From assembly GCF_019392335.1 (NCBI RefSeq), contig NZ_JAHXRQ010000006.1, positions 124,001-188,000 of the forward strand: a stretch of 64,000 bases of DNA, written 5' to 3'. The notes below the pieces were generated by a model. The model was not told the origin of the DNA. It searched no databases and was given only the letters and a program-made list of their open reading frames with translations. This DNA comes from Mameliella sp. CS4. GTDB taxonomy: Bacteria > Pseudomonadota > Alphaproteobacteria > Rhodobacterales > Rhodobacteraceae. Shown here in pieces: positions 16,787 through 25,817 of this stretch (position 1 is its first letter; every line of letters begins with the position of its first letter). The translations under genes and the position numbers were made by a program.

Positions 16787-17947
16787 ATGAGCAAAGCCAG
16801 CTTCCCGACCCGTGGACTTGCAGCGGCGGGCCTCGGCGCCTGCATGATGATCGGCCAGCAGGCCGCGGCGGACCAGGTTTTCCTGGACGACGTAATCATC
16901 GACGGCAGCCTTTGCGTCGGCACCGATTGCGTGAACGGCGAAAACTTTGGCTTCGACACGCTGCGGCTGAAGGAAAACAACCTGCGGATCAAGTTCCTGG
17001 ATACCTCGAGCAGCGGCAGCTTTCCCACCGTGGACTGGCAGATCGTCGCCAACGACAGTACCAATGGCGGCCTGAGCTACCTGGCCTTCCAGGACGACAG
17101 CACCGGGCGCATCCCCTTCCGGGTCGAGGCCAACGCGCCGGCCAACTCGCTGTACGTCGAGGACGACGGTGACCTGGGCATCAAGACCTCGCAGCCGGCG
17201 GTCGACATCCACATCGTCGAAGGCAACACCCCCACCCTGCGCCTGGAGCAGGACGGGTCCGACGGATTCGCCCGCCAGACCTATGACATCGCCGCGAACG
17301 AGGCCAACTTCTTTATCCGTGACGTGACCAACGGCTCGCGCCTGTTCTTCCGGGCCAAGCCGGGCGCCCCGGAAGACAGCCTTTATATCGATTCGACGGG
17401 CGAAATCGGCATCGGCACCGACGCGCCCAGCGAGGCACTGCATGTGCGCCGTACCGACGGCAGCGCGACGCTTTATGTCCAGGAAACGCAATCGCCGGCG
17501 GCGCTGCGCAACCTGATCAAGCTGGACAACTTCGGCGAAGTCGGCCTGCGGATGCAAAACACCGACACCTCGGACAAATGGGCGCTGGCCACCGCTGGTG
17601 GCGGGTTCATCATCAACGGCAATGGTGGCGCGGCAGAGTTCACGCTGGCCGCCAACGGCGACCTGGCGATCACCGGCTCGATCACCACCTCGGGCAGCTG
17701 CTCGACCGGCTGTGACGCGGTCTTTGACGCCGATTACGATATCCTGCCGATCTCGGCCCGGGCGCAGATGATGTACGACCTGGGCTACCTGCCCAATGTC
17801 GGCCCCACCGCAGAGGCGGGCCAATACGACCTGACCAAGAAGGTCCTGGGCATGCTGAACGAGCTGGAACACGCGCATATCTACATTTCGCAGCTGAACC
17901 AGCGGATCGAAGTGCTGGAAGAGACGCTGGCCACCCAGGCCGACTGA
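16787..17947 (+). CDS. Exported fibre-like protein with C-terminal coiled coil
   Basis: A protein of 386 residues. The signal peptide ends near QQAAA (about residue 28). The body has repeated strands of the form YVEDDGDLGIKTSQPAVDIH and YIDSTGEIGIGTDAPSEALH. This pattern occurs in trimeric fibre shafts such as phage tail-fibre or S74-associated regions. The C-terminus (about 345-380, LNELEHAHIYISQLNQRIEV) is a predicted coiled coil. No S74 autocleavage motif is visible. GAGGAA at 16774-16779 favours the ATG at 16787 over 16772. No other phage genes are present, so a cell-surface role is more likely than a prophage. Confidence 0.82.
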   Translation: MSKASFPTRGLAAAGLGACMMIGQQAAADQVFLDDVIIDGSLCVGTDCVNGENFGFDTLRLKENNLRIKFLDTSSSGSFPTVDWQIVANDSTNGGLSYLAFQDDSTGRIPFRVEANAPANSLYVEDDGDLGIKTSQPAVDIHIVEGNTPTLRLEQDGSDGFARQTYDIAANEANFFIRDVTNGSRLFFRAKPGAPEDSLYIDSTGEIGIGTDAPSEALHVRRTDGSATLYVQETQSPAALRNLIKLDNFGEVGLRMQNTDTSDKWALATAGGGFIINGNGGAAEFTLAANGDLAITGSITTSGSCSTGCDAVFDADYDILPISARAQMMYDLGYLPNVGPTAEAGQYDLTKKVLGMLNELEHAHIYISQLNQRIEVLEETLATQAD

Positions 17948-17992
17948 ACCGGTGGCGGGGTCCATGCCTCCGCCTTGATACGGGTGTGACAT

Positions 17993-18025
17993 ACGCCCCG
18001 TCTGCCCCCGCAGGCGGGGCGTTTT
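17993..18025 (+). terminator. Rho-independent terminator
   Basis: The stem ACGCCCCG/CGGGGCGT (17993-18000, 18015-18022) contains an inner CTGC/GCAG stem and is followed by TTTT. It lies 45 nt after the fibre-like gene and separates it from the permease-fusion gene. Confidence 0.8.
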
Positions 18026-18120
18026 CACGCCACCTGCCCTGACTTGACCCGCCCCGCAGCCGGGCTGTCAAAACCACGCACAAGACCGGCTAGAAAGCCG
18101 GCAGGACTAAAGAGGGACAC

Positions 18121-21100
18121 ATGATCTCGGACACTCAAAGCCCCCGCACCGACTGGCTGCGCCTGGCCTTTGCATCGGCCATCGTTGTCGTGCTGGCCTA
18201 TCTTTTCTGGACCGGGTCGCGGTATCCCGCGCTCGAAGAAAAGGCCATCATGTCGGGCGCCATCCAGTTGGAGGACCCCTTGGGCTTTGAGGCGAAATTC
18301 GCCCTGACCGAGGACATGACCGTGCTGGAGCGCATGTTCTGGTCGACGCTGAACTGGATCAACACCAACAAGAAGGGCATGACCTTCGGCGTGCTCTTTG
18401 CCGCCGCCTTTCTGACCGCGGCGCCCTATGTCCGCAGGAAAAGCTTCGAGGGCAGTTTTGCCAATAGCGCCCTGGGCCTGGTCATCGGCACGCCGCTGGG
18501 GGTCTGCGTGAACTGCGCCGCGCCGATCGCGCGGGGGATGTATTCCGGCGGGCTGCGCGCGGAAACCACGCTATCGGCCATGATCGCCTCGCCGACGCTG
18601 AACGTGGTGGTGCTGACCATGCTGTTCAGCCTCGTGCCCTTTTACATGGCGGTGACGAAGATCGCGCTCAGCCTGCTGGTCATCCTTGTGGTCGTGCCGC
18701 TGATCTGCCGCCGCCTGCCACAGACCCAGCTGCCCCCGGCGCAACGGGTGAACACCGTACCGCCCGCCCCGCAGCCCGGCGTGCACCACGCGCTCAAGGA
18801 CGTGGTGATCTCTTACTTTCGGAACCTGTGGTACATCTTCAAGATGACGGTGCCGCTGATGCTGCTGGCGGGGATCATGGGGGCCATTGTGGCCACGCTC
18901 TTGCCGCAAAACCTGATCACCGGGCTCAGCTTCAGCCTGGTCGCGCTGATCCTGATCGCGCTGGTCGGGGTCTTTCTGCCGGTGCCCATCGCCTTTGACG
19001 TGGTGGTGACGGGGGCCTTGCTGGGGATTGGCCTCAGCCACGGCTATGTCATGGCGCTGCTGTTCACGCTGGGCAGCTTCAGCATCTATTCCTTCTTCAT
19101 TGTGGCTCAGTCCGTTGGCAGGCGCGCCGCGGTCCAGCTGGGCGCCAGCGTCGCCGTTCTGGGCATGCTGGCCGGCGCCGGGTCGCATTACTATCACGAA
19201 TGGCAGACCGACCGCGCGCTGCGCCTGCTGACCAGCGAGGTGCAGGACCCGCCGCGCCTGCTCTGGGCTGCCGAGGCCGCCGAGGGCGACCCCTGGACCG
19301 TGACCACCGAGGACGCGCCGCGGATCATCGTCGAGCCGCGCCCCTTTGCAGATCCCTCGCCTGCCGCCGACCGGGGGTTCACCCGGCTGGAGGGCTGGGA
19401 AATCGGGTTGGACCAGCCGATCGAGTTCACGATGGCCGACATGTGGCCCCCCTTCTGGGAGGGCCGCAGCCTCGCCTCTGGCGACATCGACAACGACGGC
19501 GACATCGACCTTGCCGTGGCCTCGACAGAGGTGGGCCTGCGCCTTTTTGCCAATGACGGGTCGGGCCAGTTCACGCCGATGGAGATCGACCTGGGCGAGC
19601 TTGCCAATGCGCCGGTCTTCAACGCCGCCATCGTCGACATCGACAACGACGGGTTCCGTGACCTGTTCCTGGCCACCTATCGGGGCGGGAATTTCATCAT
19701 CATGAACGGGCCGGAGGGCTTCGGCCCGCCGCAACAGGTCGCCAACACCGAGGGGACCTTCCTGTCGATGGCACTGAGTTTCGGCGACGCGGATCGCGAC
19801 GGCGACCTGGACCTGGGCCTGGGGAACTGGTCGGCGGGCTGGTATCGCCGCATCCCGGGCGAGGAATCGCGCAACCGCGTGGTCTGGAACGAGGAGGGCG
19901 CGCTGACCGGTGAGTCCTACACCGTCCTGCCCGGCATTCCGGGAGAGACGCTGTCGATGCTCTTCACCGACCTTGACCGCGACGGCAACCAGGACCTGCT
20001 GTTGGGCAACGACTTCGAGATCCCGGATTACTACTACATGGGCGATGGTGCGGGCGGTTTCCGCGCCATCACCTACCAGGACGGGACCATGCCGCACACG
20101 ACGACCACGACGATGGCGATCAAGACGGCGGACTTGATGAACGACGGTGCGCCGGAACTGTACCTGGCCCAGATCGCCGGTCGGTCCTCGGGCGTGTCCA
20201 ACATCCTCAAGATGCAGCCGCTGGAGCATTATTGCGAGATCATCAAGCGCGATGACCTGCGCGCCACCTGCGAAAAGAACATGGCGATCAAGACCTGGTA
20301 CAAGTCGGGCAACAGTTTCGACCCGACCTATGCCAGCCGCTGCCAGGACCTGACCGGGCGCGACCAGGTGGAATGCAAGGCCATGCTGATCAAGGACCTG
20401 GCGATCCAGCGCAAGGATGCGGCGATCTGCGACATGATCCCCAAGGACCAGGTCAAGGCGCATTCCTACTGCGTCGTGCACTTCAAGCCGCCGCGCCCGA
20501 TCGAGGCGCAGGAGGCGGACGCCGCCCTGCCGCAGATCAAGAACTACAACGTGCTGCTGACGCCGGATGGCGCGGGCGGTTATGCGGATGTGGCCAAGGA
20601 CTGGGGCCTGCATATCGGCGGCTGGAGTTGGGACACCAAGATCGCCGATTTCGACGAGGACGGCTGGAAAGACGTCTATATCGTCAACGGCACCTGGGTT
20701 CCGAACGAGGTCAGCCCCTCGAACCTGTTCTTCCGCAACACCGGCAAGGGCTTTGTCGAATCCTCCGGCCCCTTCGGACTTGAGGATTACCTGATGACCG
20801 CCGCCGCGACGCAGTTCGACATGGACGGGGACGGCGATCTGGACATCGTGACCTACACGGTGAACGGCCCGCTGGCGGTCTTTCGCAACAATGCGCAGGT
20901 CAACAAGGCCCTGACCGTGTCGTTCGAGGATCTGCAGGGCAACCGCGACGGCATCGGCGCCGAGATCACGGTGACGGACGATCTGGGCGTGACCCGGATG
21001 CAGGAGATCCAGCTTGGCGGCGGCTTTATGTCCTTCGACGCGCCGGTGGCCCATTTCGGGCTGGGCGATGCGGACAAGGCCACGCGCATCGCGGTGCGCT

Positions 21101-21183
21101 GGCCCGATGGCGGCGAAACGGTGATCGAGGGCGATTTCGCCCCCGAGACCCAGTACCGCATCCGCCGGGCTGCGTCTGAATAA
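18121..21183 (+). CDS. Permease fused to FG-GAP propeller and UnbV/ASPIC domain
   Basis: A protein of 1020 residues. Residues 1-360 form a membrane domain of about eight to ten helices. It contains GTPLGVCVNCAAPIA (124-138), a Cys-x2-Cys element like the CSCG motif of YraQ/DUF318-type permeases. Residues about 420-925 carry seven DxDxDG-type calcium loops (455, 507, 557, 617, 671, 843 and 900) typical of FG-GAP/VCBS propellers. An insert at 700-790 has six cysteines (705, 717, 741, 752, 770, 784). Residues about 925-1015 match UnbV/ASPIC, including GGGFMSFDAPVAHFGLGD. AGAGGGA precedes the ATG. The propeller is presumably periplasmic. I know of no standard protein with this order. Transport substrate is unknown. 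Confidence 0.87.
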   Translation: MISDTQSPRTDWLRLAFASAIVVVLAYLFWTGSRYPALEEKAIMSGAIQLEDPLGFEAKFALTEDMTVLERMFWSTLNWINTNKKGMTFGVLFAAAFLTAAPYVRRKSFEGSFANSALGLVIGTPLGVCVNCAAPIARGMYSGGLRAETTLSAMIASPTLNVVVLTMLFSLVPFYMAVTKIALSLLVILVVVPLICRRLPQTQLPPAQRVNTVPPAPQPGVHHALKDVVISYFRNLWYIFKMTVPLMLLAGIMGAIVATLLPQNLITGLSFSLVALILIALVGVFLPVPIAFDVVVTGALLGIGLSHGYVMALLFTLGSFSIYSFFIVAQSVGRRAAVQLGASVAVLGMLAGAGSHYYHEWQTDRALRLLTSEVQDPPRLLWAAEAAEGDPWTVTTEDAPRIIVEPRPFADPSPAADRGFTRLEGWEIGLDQPIEFTMADMWPPFWEGRSLASGDIDNDGDIDLAVASTEVGLRLFANDGSGQFTPMEIDLGELANAPVFNAAIVDIDNDGFRDLFLATYRGGNFIIMNGPEGFGPPQQVANTEGTFLSMALSFGDADRDGDLDLGLGNWSAGWYRRIPGEESRNRVVWNEEGALTGESYTVLPGIPGETLSMLFTDLDRDGNQDLLLGNDFEIPDYYYMGDGAGGFRAITYQDGTMPHTTTTTMAIKTADLMNDGAPELYLAQIAGRSSGVSNILKMQPLEHYCEIIKRDDLRATCEKNMAIKTWYKSGNSFDPTYASRCQDLTGRDQVECKAMLIKDLAIQRKDAAICDMIPKDQVKAHSYCVVHFKPPRPIEAQEADAALPQIKNYNVLLTPDGAGGYADVAKDWGLHIGGWSWDTKIADFDEDGWKDVYIVNGTWVPNEVSPSNLFFRNTGKGFVESSGPFGLEDYLMTAAATQFDMDGDGDLDIVTYTVNGPLAVFRNNAQVNKALTVSFEDLQGNRDGIGAEITVTDDLGVTRMQEIQLGGGFMSFDAPVAHFGLGDADKATRIAVRWPDGGETVIEGDFAPETQYRIRRAASE

Positions 21184-21351
21184 GGCGTCCGGGGCGACCG
21201 GAACGGGCCGCCCAGCATCCGCCGGGACATGGGTCCGGGGACAGGAATGGGCGGATTCCCGAGTGCATCCACTGCTGCCGGGATCAACCCCGTTGAACCC
21301 GGCCCCTTTTCACGGCAAGTAGAGGGGGTTCCCCTCAGGCATCGGAAGGTC

Positions 21352-22017
21352 ATGGCCAAGCTCTACCACGTCCCCCTCTCCCCCTTTTGCCGCAAGGTCC
21401 GTCTCAGCCTCGCCGAGAAGAAGATCGAATGCGAGCTGATCGAGGAGCGCTATTGGGAAAAGGACCCGGATTTCATGCGCCGCAACCCGGCAGCCAAGGT
21501 GCCCGTGCTGCGGATCGACGGCAAGATCATGGCCGAAAGCGCGGCCATCTGCGAATGGATCGAGGAGAAATACCCCGAACCGGCGCTGATGCCGCGGACC
21601 GCCGACGCCCGCTACGAGGTGCGCCGCCTGGTCGGCTGGTTCGACGACAAGTTCCATAATGAGGTCACGTCGAAACTGCTGTACGAGCGGGTGAACAAGA
21701 AGGTCATGAAGGCCGGTTTCCCCGACAGCGGCAACGTCAAGGCCGGCGCCAAGGCGATCAAGTATCACCTCGACTACATGGCCTGGCTGCTGGATCACCG
21801 CCGCTGGCTGGCGGGTGACAACATGACCCTGGCCGATTTCGCCGCCGCCGCGCATCTCTCGGCGCTGGATTATATCTCTGACGTGGACTGGAACCGGTCG
21901 AGCGTGGTCAAGGACTGGTACGCCAAGATCAAGTCGCGCCCGGCCTTTCGCGCCATCCTGGCCGACCAGGTGCCGGGGTTCCCACCGCCGGCCCATTACG
22001 CCGACCTGGATTTCTGA
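21352..22017 (+). CDS. Glutathione S-transferase family protein
   Basis: A protein of 221 residues. The thioredoxin-like N-domain ([20 protein letters not shown]) has Cys13 in the active-site loop and [20 protein letters not shown], the glutathione-binding cis-proline and SNAIL-like elements. The helical C-domain includes [20 protein letters not shown], the usual GST N-capping region. The ATG at 21352 starts at homology; the in-frame extension upstream is unsupported. Likely a cytoplasmic glutathione-dependent reductase or transferase; substrate unknown. Confidence 0.92.
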   Translation: MAKLYHVPLSPFCRKVRLSLAEKKIECELIEERYWEKDPDFMRRNPAAKVPVLRIDGKIMAESAAICEWIEEKYPEPALMPRTADARYEVRRLVGWFDDKFHNEVTSKLLYERVNKKVMKAGFPDSGNVKAGAKAIKYHLDYMAWLLDHRRWLAGDNMTLADFAAAAHLSALDYISDVDWNRSSVVKDWYAKIKSRPAFRAILADQVPGFPPPAHYADLDF

Positions 22018-22025
22018 CAGGGGGG

Positions 22026-22046
22026 CGATCTTTCTGCGAAAGATCG
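22026..22046 (+). other. Perfect 9-bp hairpin after GST gene
   Basis: CGATCTTTC-tgc-GAAAGATCG is a 9-bp perfect stem 9 nt after the GST stop. It lacks a following T-run on either strand, so it may be an RNA-stabilising 3' end or a Rho-dependent barrier. It abuts dispersed element copy B. Confidence 0.5.
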
Positions 22047-22048
22047 GT

Positions 22049-22109
22049 GGGGGCGCTGCCCCCGTCCCTGCGGGACTCCCCCGGAGGTATTTTCAGCCCA
22101 AAGAAACAG
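22049..22109 (-). repeat. Dispersed intergenic element, copy B
   Basis: On the minus strand it reads TTTCTTTGGGCTGAAAATAC, then CTCCGGGGGAG, CCGCAGGG and the hairpin GGGGGCAGCGCCCCC. It lies between the GST and queG genes. The layout is the same as in copies D, E and F. Confidence 0.6.
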
Positions 22110-22117
22110 GGGGCGTC

Positions 22118-23167
22118 GTGAACGGACTGACCGAGCGGCTGAAGGACGAGGCGCGAGAGATCGGTTTTGCCCGGGCCCGCGTCTGCCGCCCCGGCGACGT
22201 GCCGGAGGTGATGGAGCGGCTGCGCAGCTTTCTTGACCGGGGCTATCACGGGCAGATGGGCTGGCTGGGGGACCGGGTACACTGGCGCGGCGCGCCGGAC
22301 GTGCTCTGGCCAGAGGCGCGGTCTGTCATCATGCTGGCCGAGAACTATGGCCCCGATCATGATCCACTGGACGTGCTGGAGCGGCACGACCGGGCCGCGA
22401 TCAGTGTCTATGCCCAGCACCGCGACTATCACGACGTGGTCAAGAAGCGGCTGAAGCGGCTGGCGCGCTGGCTGATCGGCGAGGCCGGCGGCGAGGTGAA
22501 GGTCTTTGTCGATACCGCGCCGGTGCCGGAAAAGCCCCTGGCGCAGGCGGCGGGGTTGGGCTGGCAGGGCAAGCACACCAACCTCGTCAGCCGCGAGCTG
22601 GGGTCCTGGCTGTTCCTGGGCTGTGTGTTCACCACGCTGGACCTGGAGGTGGACGCGGCAGAACGCGATCACTGCGGGTCCTGCCGGGCCTGCCTGGATG
22701 TCTGTCCGACAGATGCCTTTCCCGCGCCTTACCAGCTGGACGCGCGGCGCTGCATTTCCTACCTGACGATCGAGCACAAGGGGCCCGTGGACGTGGCGCT
22801 GCGGCCCGCGCTGGGGAACCGGATTTACGGCTGTGACGACTGCCTGGCGGTCTGCCCCTGGAACAAGTTCGCCCGCCGCGCCGAAGAGGCGAAGTACCAC
22901 GCGCGCGCCGACCTGATGGCGCCGCCGCTGGCGGACCTGGCCGCCCTGGACGACGCGGCATTCCGGGCGCGGTTTTCCGGCTCTCCGATCAAGCGGATCG
23001 GGCGTGACCGGATGGTGCGGAACGTCTGCTATGCCATCGGCAACTCGGGGCAAGCCGCTTTGCGCCCCGTTGCGCAGTCGCTTTGCGAGGATGCGGACCC
23101 GGCGGTGCGTGATGCCGCCCGCTGGGCCGTGCTGCGCCTGGGGATGGAACAGGGGGACGGGCGCTGA
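22118..23167 (+). CDS. queG: Epoxyqueuosine reductase
   Basis: Reduces epoxyqueuosine to queuosine in tRNA, the last step of queuosine synthesis; cobalamin- and Fe-S-dependent, cytoplasmic. It has 349 residues with a GTG start at 22118. The family motif [27 protein letters not shown] is intact. Two ferredoxin-type clusters follow ([12 protein letters not shown] and [13 protein letters not shown]), then a HEAT-like C-terminus ([12 protein letters not shown]). It is preceded by element copy B. No other queuosine genes are nearby. Confidence 0.96.
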   Translation: MNGLTERLKDEAREIGFARARVCRPGDVPEVMERLRSFLDRGYHGQMGWLGDRVHWRGAPDVLWPEARSVIMLAENYGPDHDPLDVLERHDRAAISVYAQHRDYHDVVKKRLKRLARWLIGEAGGEVKVFVDTAPVPEKPLAQAAGLGWQGKHTNLVSRELGSWLFLGCVFTTLDLEVDAAERDHCGSCRACLDVCPTDAFPAPYQLDARRCISYLTIEHKGPVDVALRPALGNRIYGCDDCLAVCPWNKFARRAEEAKYHARADLMAPPLADLAALDDAAFRARFSGSPIKRIGRDRMVRNVCYAIGNSGQAALRPVAQSLCEDADPAVRDAARWAVLRLGMEQGDGR

Positions 23168-23369
23168 GCTGCCATCTCAGCGCCCGGAGCGACACCTCGG
23201 TTTCTTGGGAGAAAGAGCCTGTCACTCAGGCGTTAAATGGCAGCCGCACCCCTTTCGCGCAAGAGGCGCGCAAGGCAACGTGAGGTCCGTGACAACGGGC
23301 TTTGATTTGCGCCGATGAAACCCATGTTATGCAGGGACAGGACAGGACCCGATCCGAAAGGAGATCATT

Positions 23370-23819
23370 TTGGCAAAATATGAGCGAAGACCGGAGGTTA
23401 TCCACAGCCTGACGCCCGAGCAGTACCACGTCACGCAGGAGAGCGGGACAGAGCGCCCGGGGACCGGCGAATACTTGCACATGAAAGAGCCGGGCATCTA
23501 CGTGGACGTGGTTTCGGGCGAGCCGCTGTTCGCCAGCGCCGCGAAATACGAATCGGGCTGCGGCTGGCCGAGCTTTGTCAAACCCATCGAGCCGGACAAT
23601 GTCGTCGAGTTGCGGGACACCACGCATGGCATGATCCGCACCGAGGTCCGGTCGCGTCACGGGGACAGCCATCTTGGCCATGTCTTTCCGGACGGACCGA
23701 CGGACCAGGGCGGCCTGCGCTACTGCATCAACTCGGCCTCGCTGCGGTTCATCCACCGTGACGAGATGGCCGACGAGGGCTATGCTGAATACATCGACCA
23801 GGTGGAGGAAATCGAATGA
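23370..23819 (+). CDS. msrB: Peptide-methionine (R)-S-oxide reductase
   Basis: Repairs methionine-R-sulfoxide in proteins. It has 149 residues. The catalytic Cys119 is in [14 protein letters not shown], and GCGWPSF and [10 protein letters not shown] are conserved. The two zinc CxxC pairs of many MsrB proteins are absent ([13 protein letters not shown]), so this is the zinc-free type. The start is TTG 23370, supported by AAAGGAG six bases upstream. It overlaps msrA by 4 bp, giving a matched pair for both sulfoxide epimers. Confidence 0.95.
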   Translation: MAKYERRPEVIHSLTPEQYHVTQESGTERPGTGEYLHMKEPGIYVDVVSGEPLFASAAKYESGCGWPSFVKPIEPDNVVELRDTTHGMIRTEVRSRHGDSHLGHVFPDGPTDQGGLRYCINSASLRFIHRDEMADEGYAEYIDQVEEIE

Positions 23820-24322
23820 CTGACCGTGCTGTTCTGGCCGGAGGCTGCTTCTGGGGTATGGAAGAGCTGATCCGCAGGCTGCCCGGGGTCGAGAAGACCC
23901 GCGTGGGCTATACCGGCGGCGACGTGCCCAATGCCACCTATCGCAACCACGGCACCCATGCGGAGGGGATCGAGATCCTCTTTGACCCGGCCAAGATTTC
24001 CTATCGCCAATTGCTGGAGTTCTTTTTCCAGATCCATGACCCGACCACGCTGAACCGGCAGGGCAACGACCTTGGGATGAGCTATCGTTCGGCCATCTAC
24101 TATGTCGACGAGGACCAGCGGCAATGCGCGCTGGATACCATCGCCGATGTCGAGGCCAGCGGACTGTGGCCCGGCAAGGTTGTGACAGAGGTGGAACCGG
24201 TGGGCGATTTCTGGGAGGCCGAACCCGAGCACCAGGACTACCTGCAACGCTATCCCGGCGGCTATACCTGCCATTTCCCGCGCGCCGACTGGGTTCTGCC
24301 CAAGCGCGACGCCGCCGAATGA
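23816..24322 (+). CDS. msrA: Peptide-methionine (S)-S-oxide reductase
   Basis: Reduces methionine-S-sulfoxide in proteins and free methionine. It has 168 residues, with catalytic Cys11 in GGCFWGMEE and the conserved [16 protein letters not shown] and YRSAIYY motifs. No resolving cysteine cluster is present at the C-terminus. The start overlaps the msrB stop (ATGA), so the two are translationally coupled. An inverted repeat (AAGCCATGCG/CGCATGGCTT, 24331-24352) follows it and may terminate the transcript. Confidence 0.96.
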   Translation: MTDRAVLAGGCFWGMEELIRRLPGVEKTRVGYTGGDVPNATYRNHGTHAEGIEILFDPAKISYRQLLEFFFQIHDPTTLNRQGNDLGMSYRSAIYYVDEDQRQCALDTIADVEASGLWPGKVVTEVEPVGDFWEAEPEHQDYLQRYPGGYTCHFPRADWVLPKRDAAE

Positions 24323-24431
24323 TCCGGGGGAAGCCATGCGAATGCGCATGGCTTCCTTGCCACATTGGGCAATCCCTTTTCTCCGGCCCGCCGCCTATAT
24401 GCGGCGAAGGTCAGGAGAATGGAGAACAGAC

Positions 24432-25043
24432 ATGACGCCGACGGCATTCTGGGACGGGATTGCAGAGAAATACGCCAAACAGCCCATTGGCAACGTGGAA
24501 GCCTACGAGGCCACGCTGGACCGGGTACGGCACTGGCTGCGGCCCGACATGGCGGTGATGGAGATCGGCTGTGGCACCGGCACGACCGCGCTGAAGCTGG
24601 CCGGAAATGCCGCACGTATCCTGGGCACCGATGTATCCGGAGAGATGGTGCGCATCGCGAACGGGAAGGCGGCGGAGGTGCCGAATGTCACCTTCGATCA
24701 ATCCCCGGCGGAGCGCGCAGGCGCCGGACAGGATTTCGACGCCGTGCTGGCCTTCAACCTGCTGCACCTTGTCGAGGACCCGGCGGCGGTGCTGGCCCAT
24801 GTCCGGGGCCTGTTGCCCGAGGGCGGGCTGTTCATTTCCAAGACACCCTGCCTTGGCGGCAAACCCTGGTTCCGGCCCTTGATCTGGGCGCTGCAGAAGA
24901 TCGGCAAGGCCCCCGGCCCCGTGCATTCGCTGCGACCCGGCCAGATCGAGGAGGCTTTGCGCGCAGCGGGTTTCGACGTGGTCGAGAGCGGAGGCTATCC
25001 GAAAAAGCTGCCCAACTGGCTGGTCGTGGCCCGCGCGGTCTGA
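24432..25043 (+). CDS. Class I SAM-dependent methyltransferase
   Basis: A protein of 203 residues. The SAM-binding motif I is MEIGCGTGTTALKLA (about 37-51), followed by LGTDVSGEMVRIA, an acidic-loop motif II, and FNLLHLVEDPAAVLAHV. The last 60 residues are a helical region with LKKLPNWLVVARAV-like ending. This resembles the UbiE/Coq5-like Methyltransf_11 group, but the substrate is not defined. The ATG at 24432 has GGAGAA upstream. It is separate from msrA by about 110 nt. Confidence 0.88.
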   Translation: MTPTAFWDGIAEKYAKQPIGNVEAYEATLDRVRHWLRPDMAVMEIGCGTGTTALKLAGNAARILGTDVSGEMVRIANGKAAEVPNVTFDQSPAERAGAGQDFDAVLAFNLLHLVEDPAAVLAHVRGLLPEGGLFISKTPCLGGKPWFRPLIWALQKIGKAPGPVHSLRPGQIEEALRAAGFDVVESGGYPKKLPNWLVVARAV

Positions 25044-25088
25044 TCCCCCGTTTCCCGAATACGGCGCATCAGATTGCGAGACTGGAAT

Positions 25089-25118
25089 TTGACTTGTGCC
25101 TCTCGGCGCCCCAAATAA
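25089..25118 (+). promoter_or_regulatory. Candidate sigma70-type promoter for Nudix gene
   Basis: TTGACT at 25089-25094 and AAATAA at 25113-25118 are separated by 18 bp, in an otherwise GC-rich gap 120 nt upstream of the Nudix start. Predicted by eye only. Confidence 0.4.
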
Positions 25119-25180
25119 TCTGTCGATCCGGCAAACAGAATTGCCGCCGGAAACCAATGGTATTTGCGTAAAGGTCAACT

Positions 25181-25218
25181 GTTGCCTATTGTGCGCGATC
25201 CTTCGGCAATAGGGCAAC
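25181..25218 (+). promoter_or_regulatory. Inverted repeat in the Nudix 5' leader
   Basis: GTTGCCTATTG (25181-25191) pairs with CAATAGGGCAAC (25207-25218) with a single bulged C. It lies between the candidate promoter and the GTG start at 25237. It could be a leader-RNA hairpin or an operator. Confidence 0.45.
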
Positions 25219-25236
25219 GGGACGAGGCAAGACTAC

Positions 25237-25746
25237 GTGACACCAGGTACGACCATTCGGAGCGGATTGATAAGGAAGGTCCTTTCCTTCATCAGGAGCA
25301 CCAGCGCGGAATTCGCGCTGCCCATGCTGCAACGGCCACGGCACTTGCAGACGGCCGCCCTGTGTTACCGCGTCGAGGACGGTCGCAAACGCGTCCTTCT
25401 GATCACCAGTCGCGGCACCGGGCGCTGGGTCATTCCCAAGGGATGGCTGATGCGCGGCAAGAAGGCCAACGAGGCCGCCGTCGTCGAAGCCTGGGAAGAG
25501 GCCGGGGTGCGCCCGGGGCGGACAGCGGATCAACCCATCGGCACCTATGTCTATGACAAGATAAAGAATTCTGGGCTGCCGGTCACCGTCGAGATGCTGG
25601 TCTTTCCGGTCGAGGTCCGGTCGCTTGAGGATCAGTTCCCGGAAGCCCGGGAAAGGACACGCCGCTGGGTCACACCCGCCGAAGCCGCAGAGATGGTCGA
25701 CGAGCCGGGACTGAAGCAAATTCTCCTCGGTTTCGGGGACAATTGA
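25237..25746 (+). CDS. Nudix hydrolase, DIPP-like
   Basis: A protein of 169 residues, predicted to cleave nucleoside-diphosphate-linked or polyphosphate substrates. A basic N-terminal extension precedes the Nudix domain. The Nudix box is seen as GWLMRGKKANEAAVVEAWEEAGV, with the catalytic EEAG; the usual Arg of the RE pair is replaced (VVEAWEE). The WVIPKG strand before it resembles diphosphoinositol-polyphosphate phosphohydrolase-like members. The GTG at 25237 is used; a shorter start at an internal ATG (25324) is possible. Substrate is unknown. Confidence 0.85.
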   Translation: MTPGTTIRSGLIRKVLSFIRSTSAEFALPMLQRPRHLQTAALCYRVEDGRKRVLLITSRGTGRWVIPKGWLMRGKKANEAAVVEAWEEAGVRPGRTADQPIGTYVYDKIKNSGLPVTVEMLVFPVEVRSLEDQFPEARERTRRWVTPAEAAEMVDEPGLKQILLGFGDN

Positions 25747-25817
25747 CCCTGCAACCGTTTGATCTTGCCCCGAGGTCCCGTTTGACATAGGCCCCCCGGC
25801 CAAACGGGGGGAAATAC

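Noticed and set aside
16787..17947. Prophage remnant suggested by the fibre-like protein
   Set aside because: No capsid, terminase, integrase or tail genes nearby. The protein has its own signal peptide, which phage fibres lack.
18571..21054. 827-codon minus-strand frame opposite the permease fusion
   Set aside because: Antisense shadow. Composition is rich in Arg, His and Gln, as expected for the reverse of a high-GC gene, with no motif.
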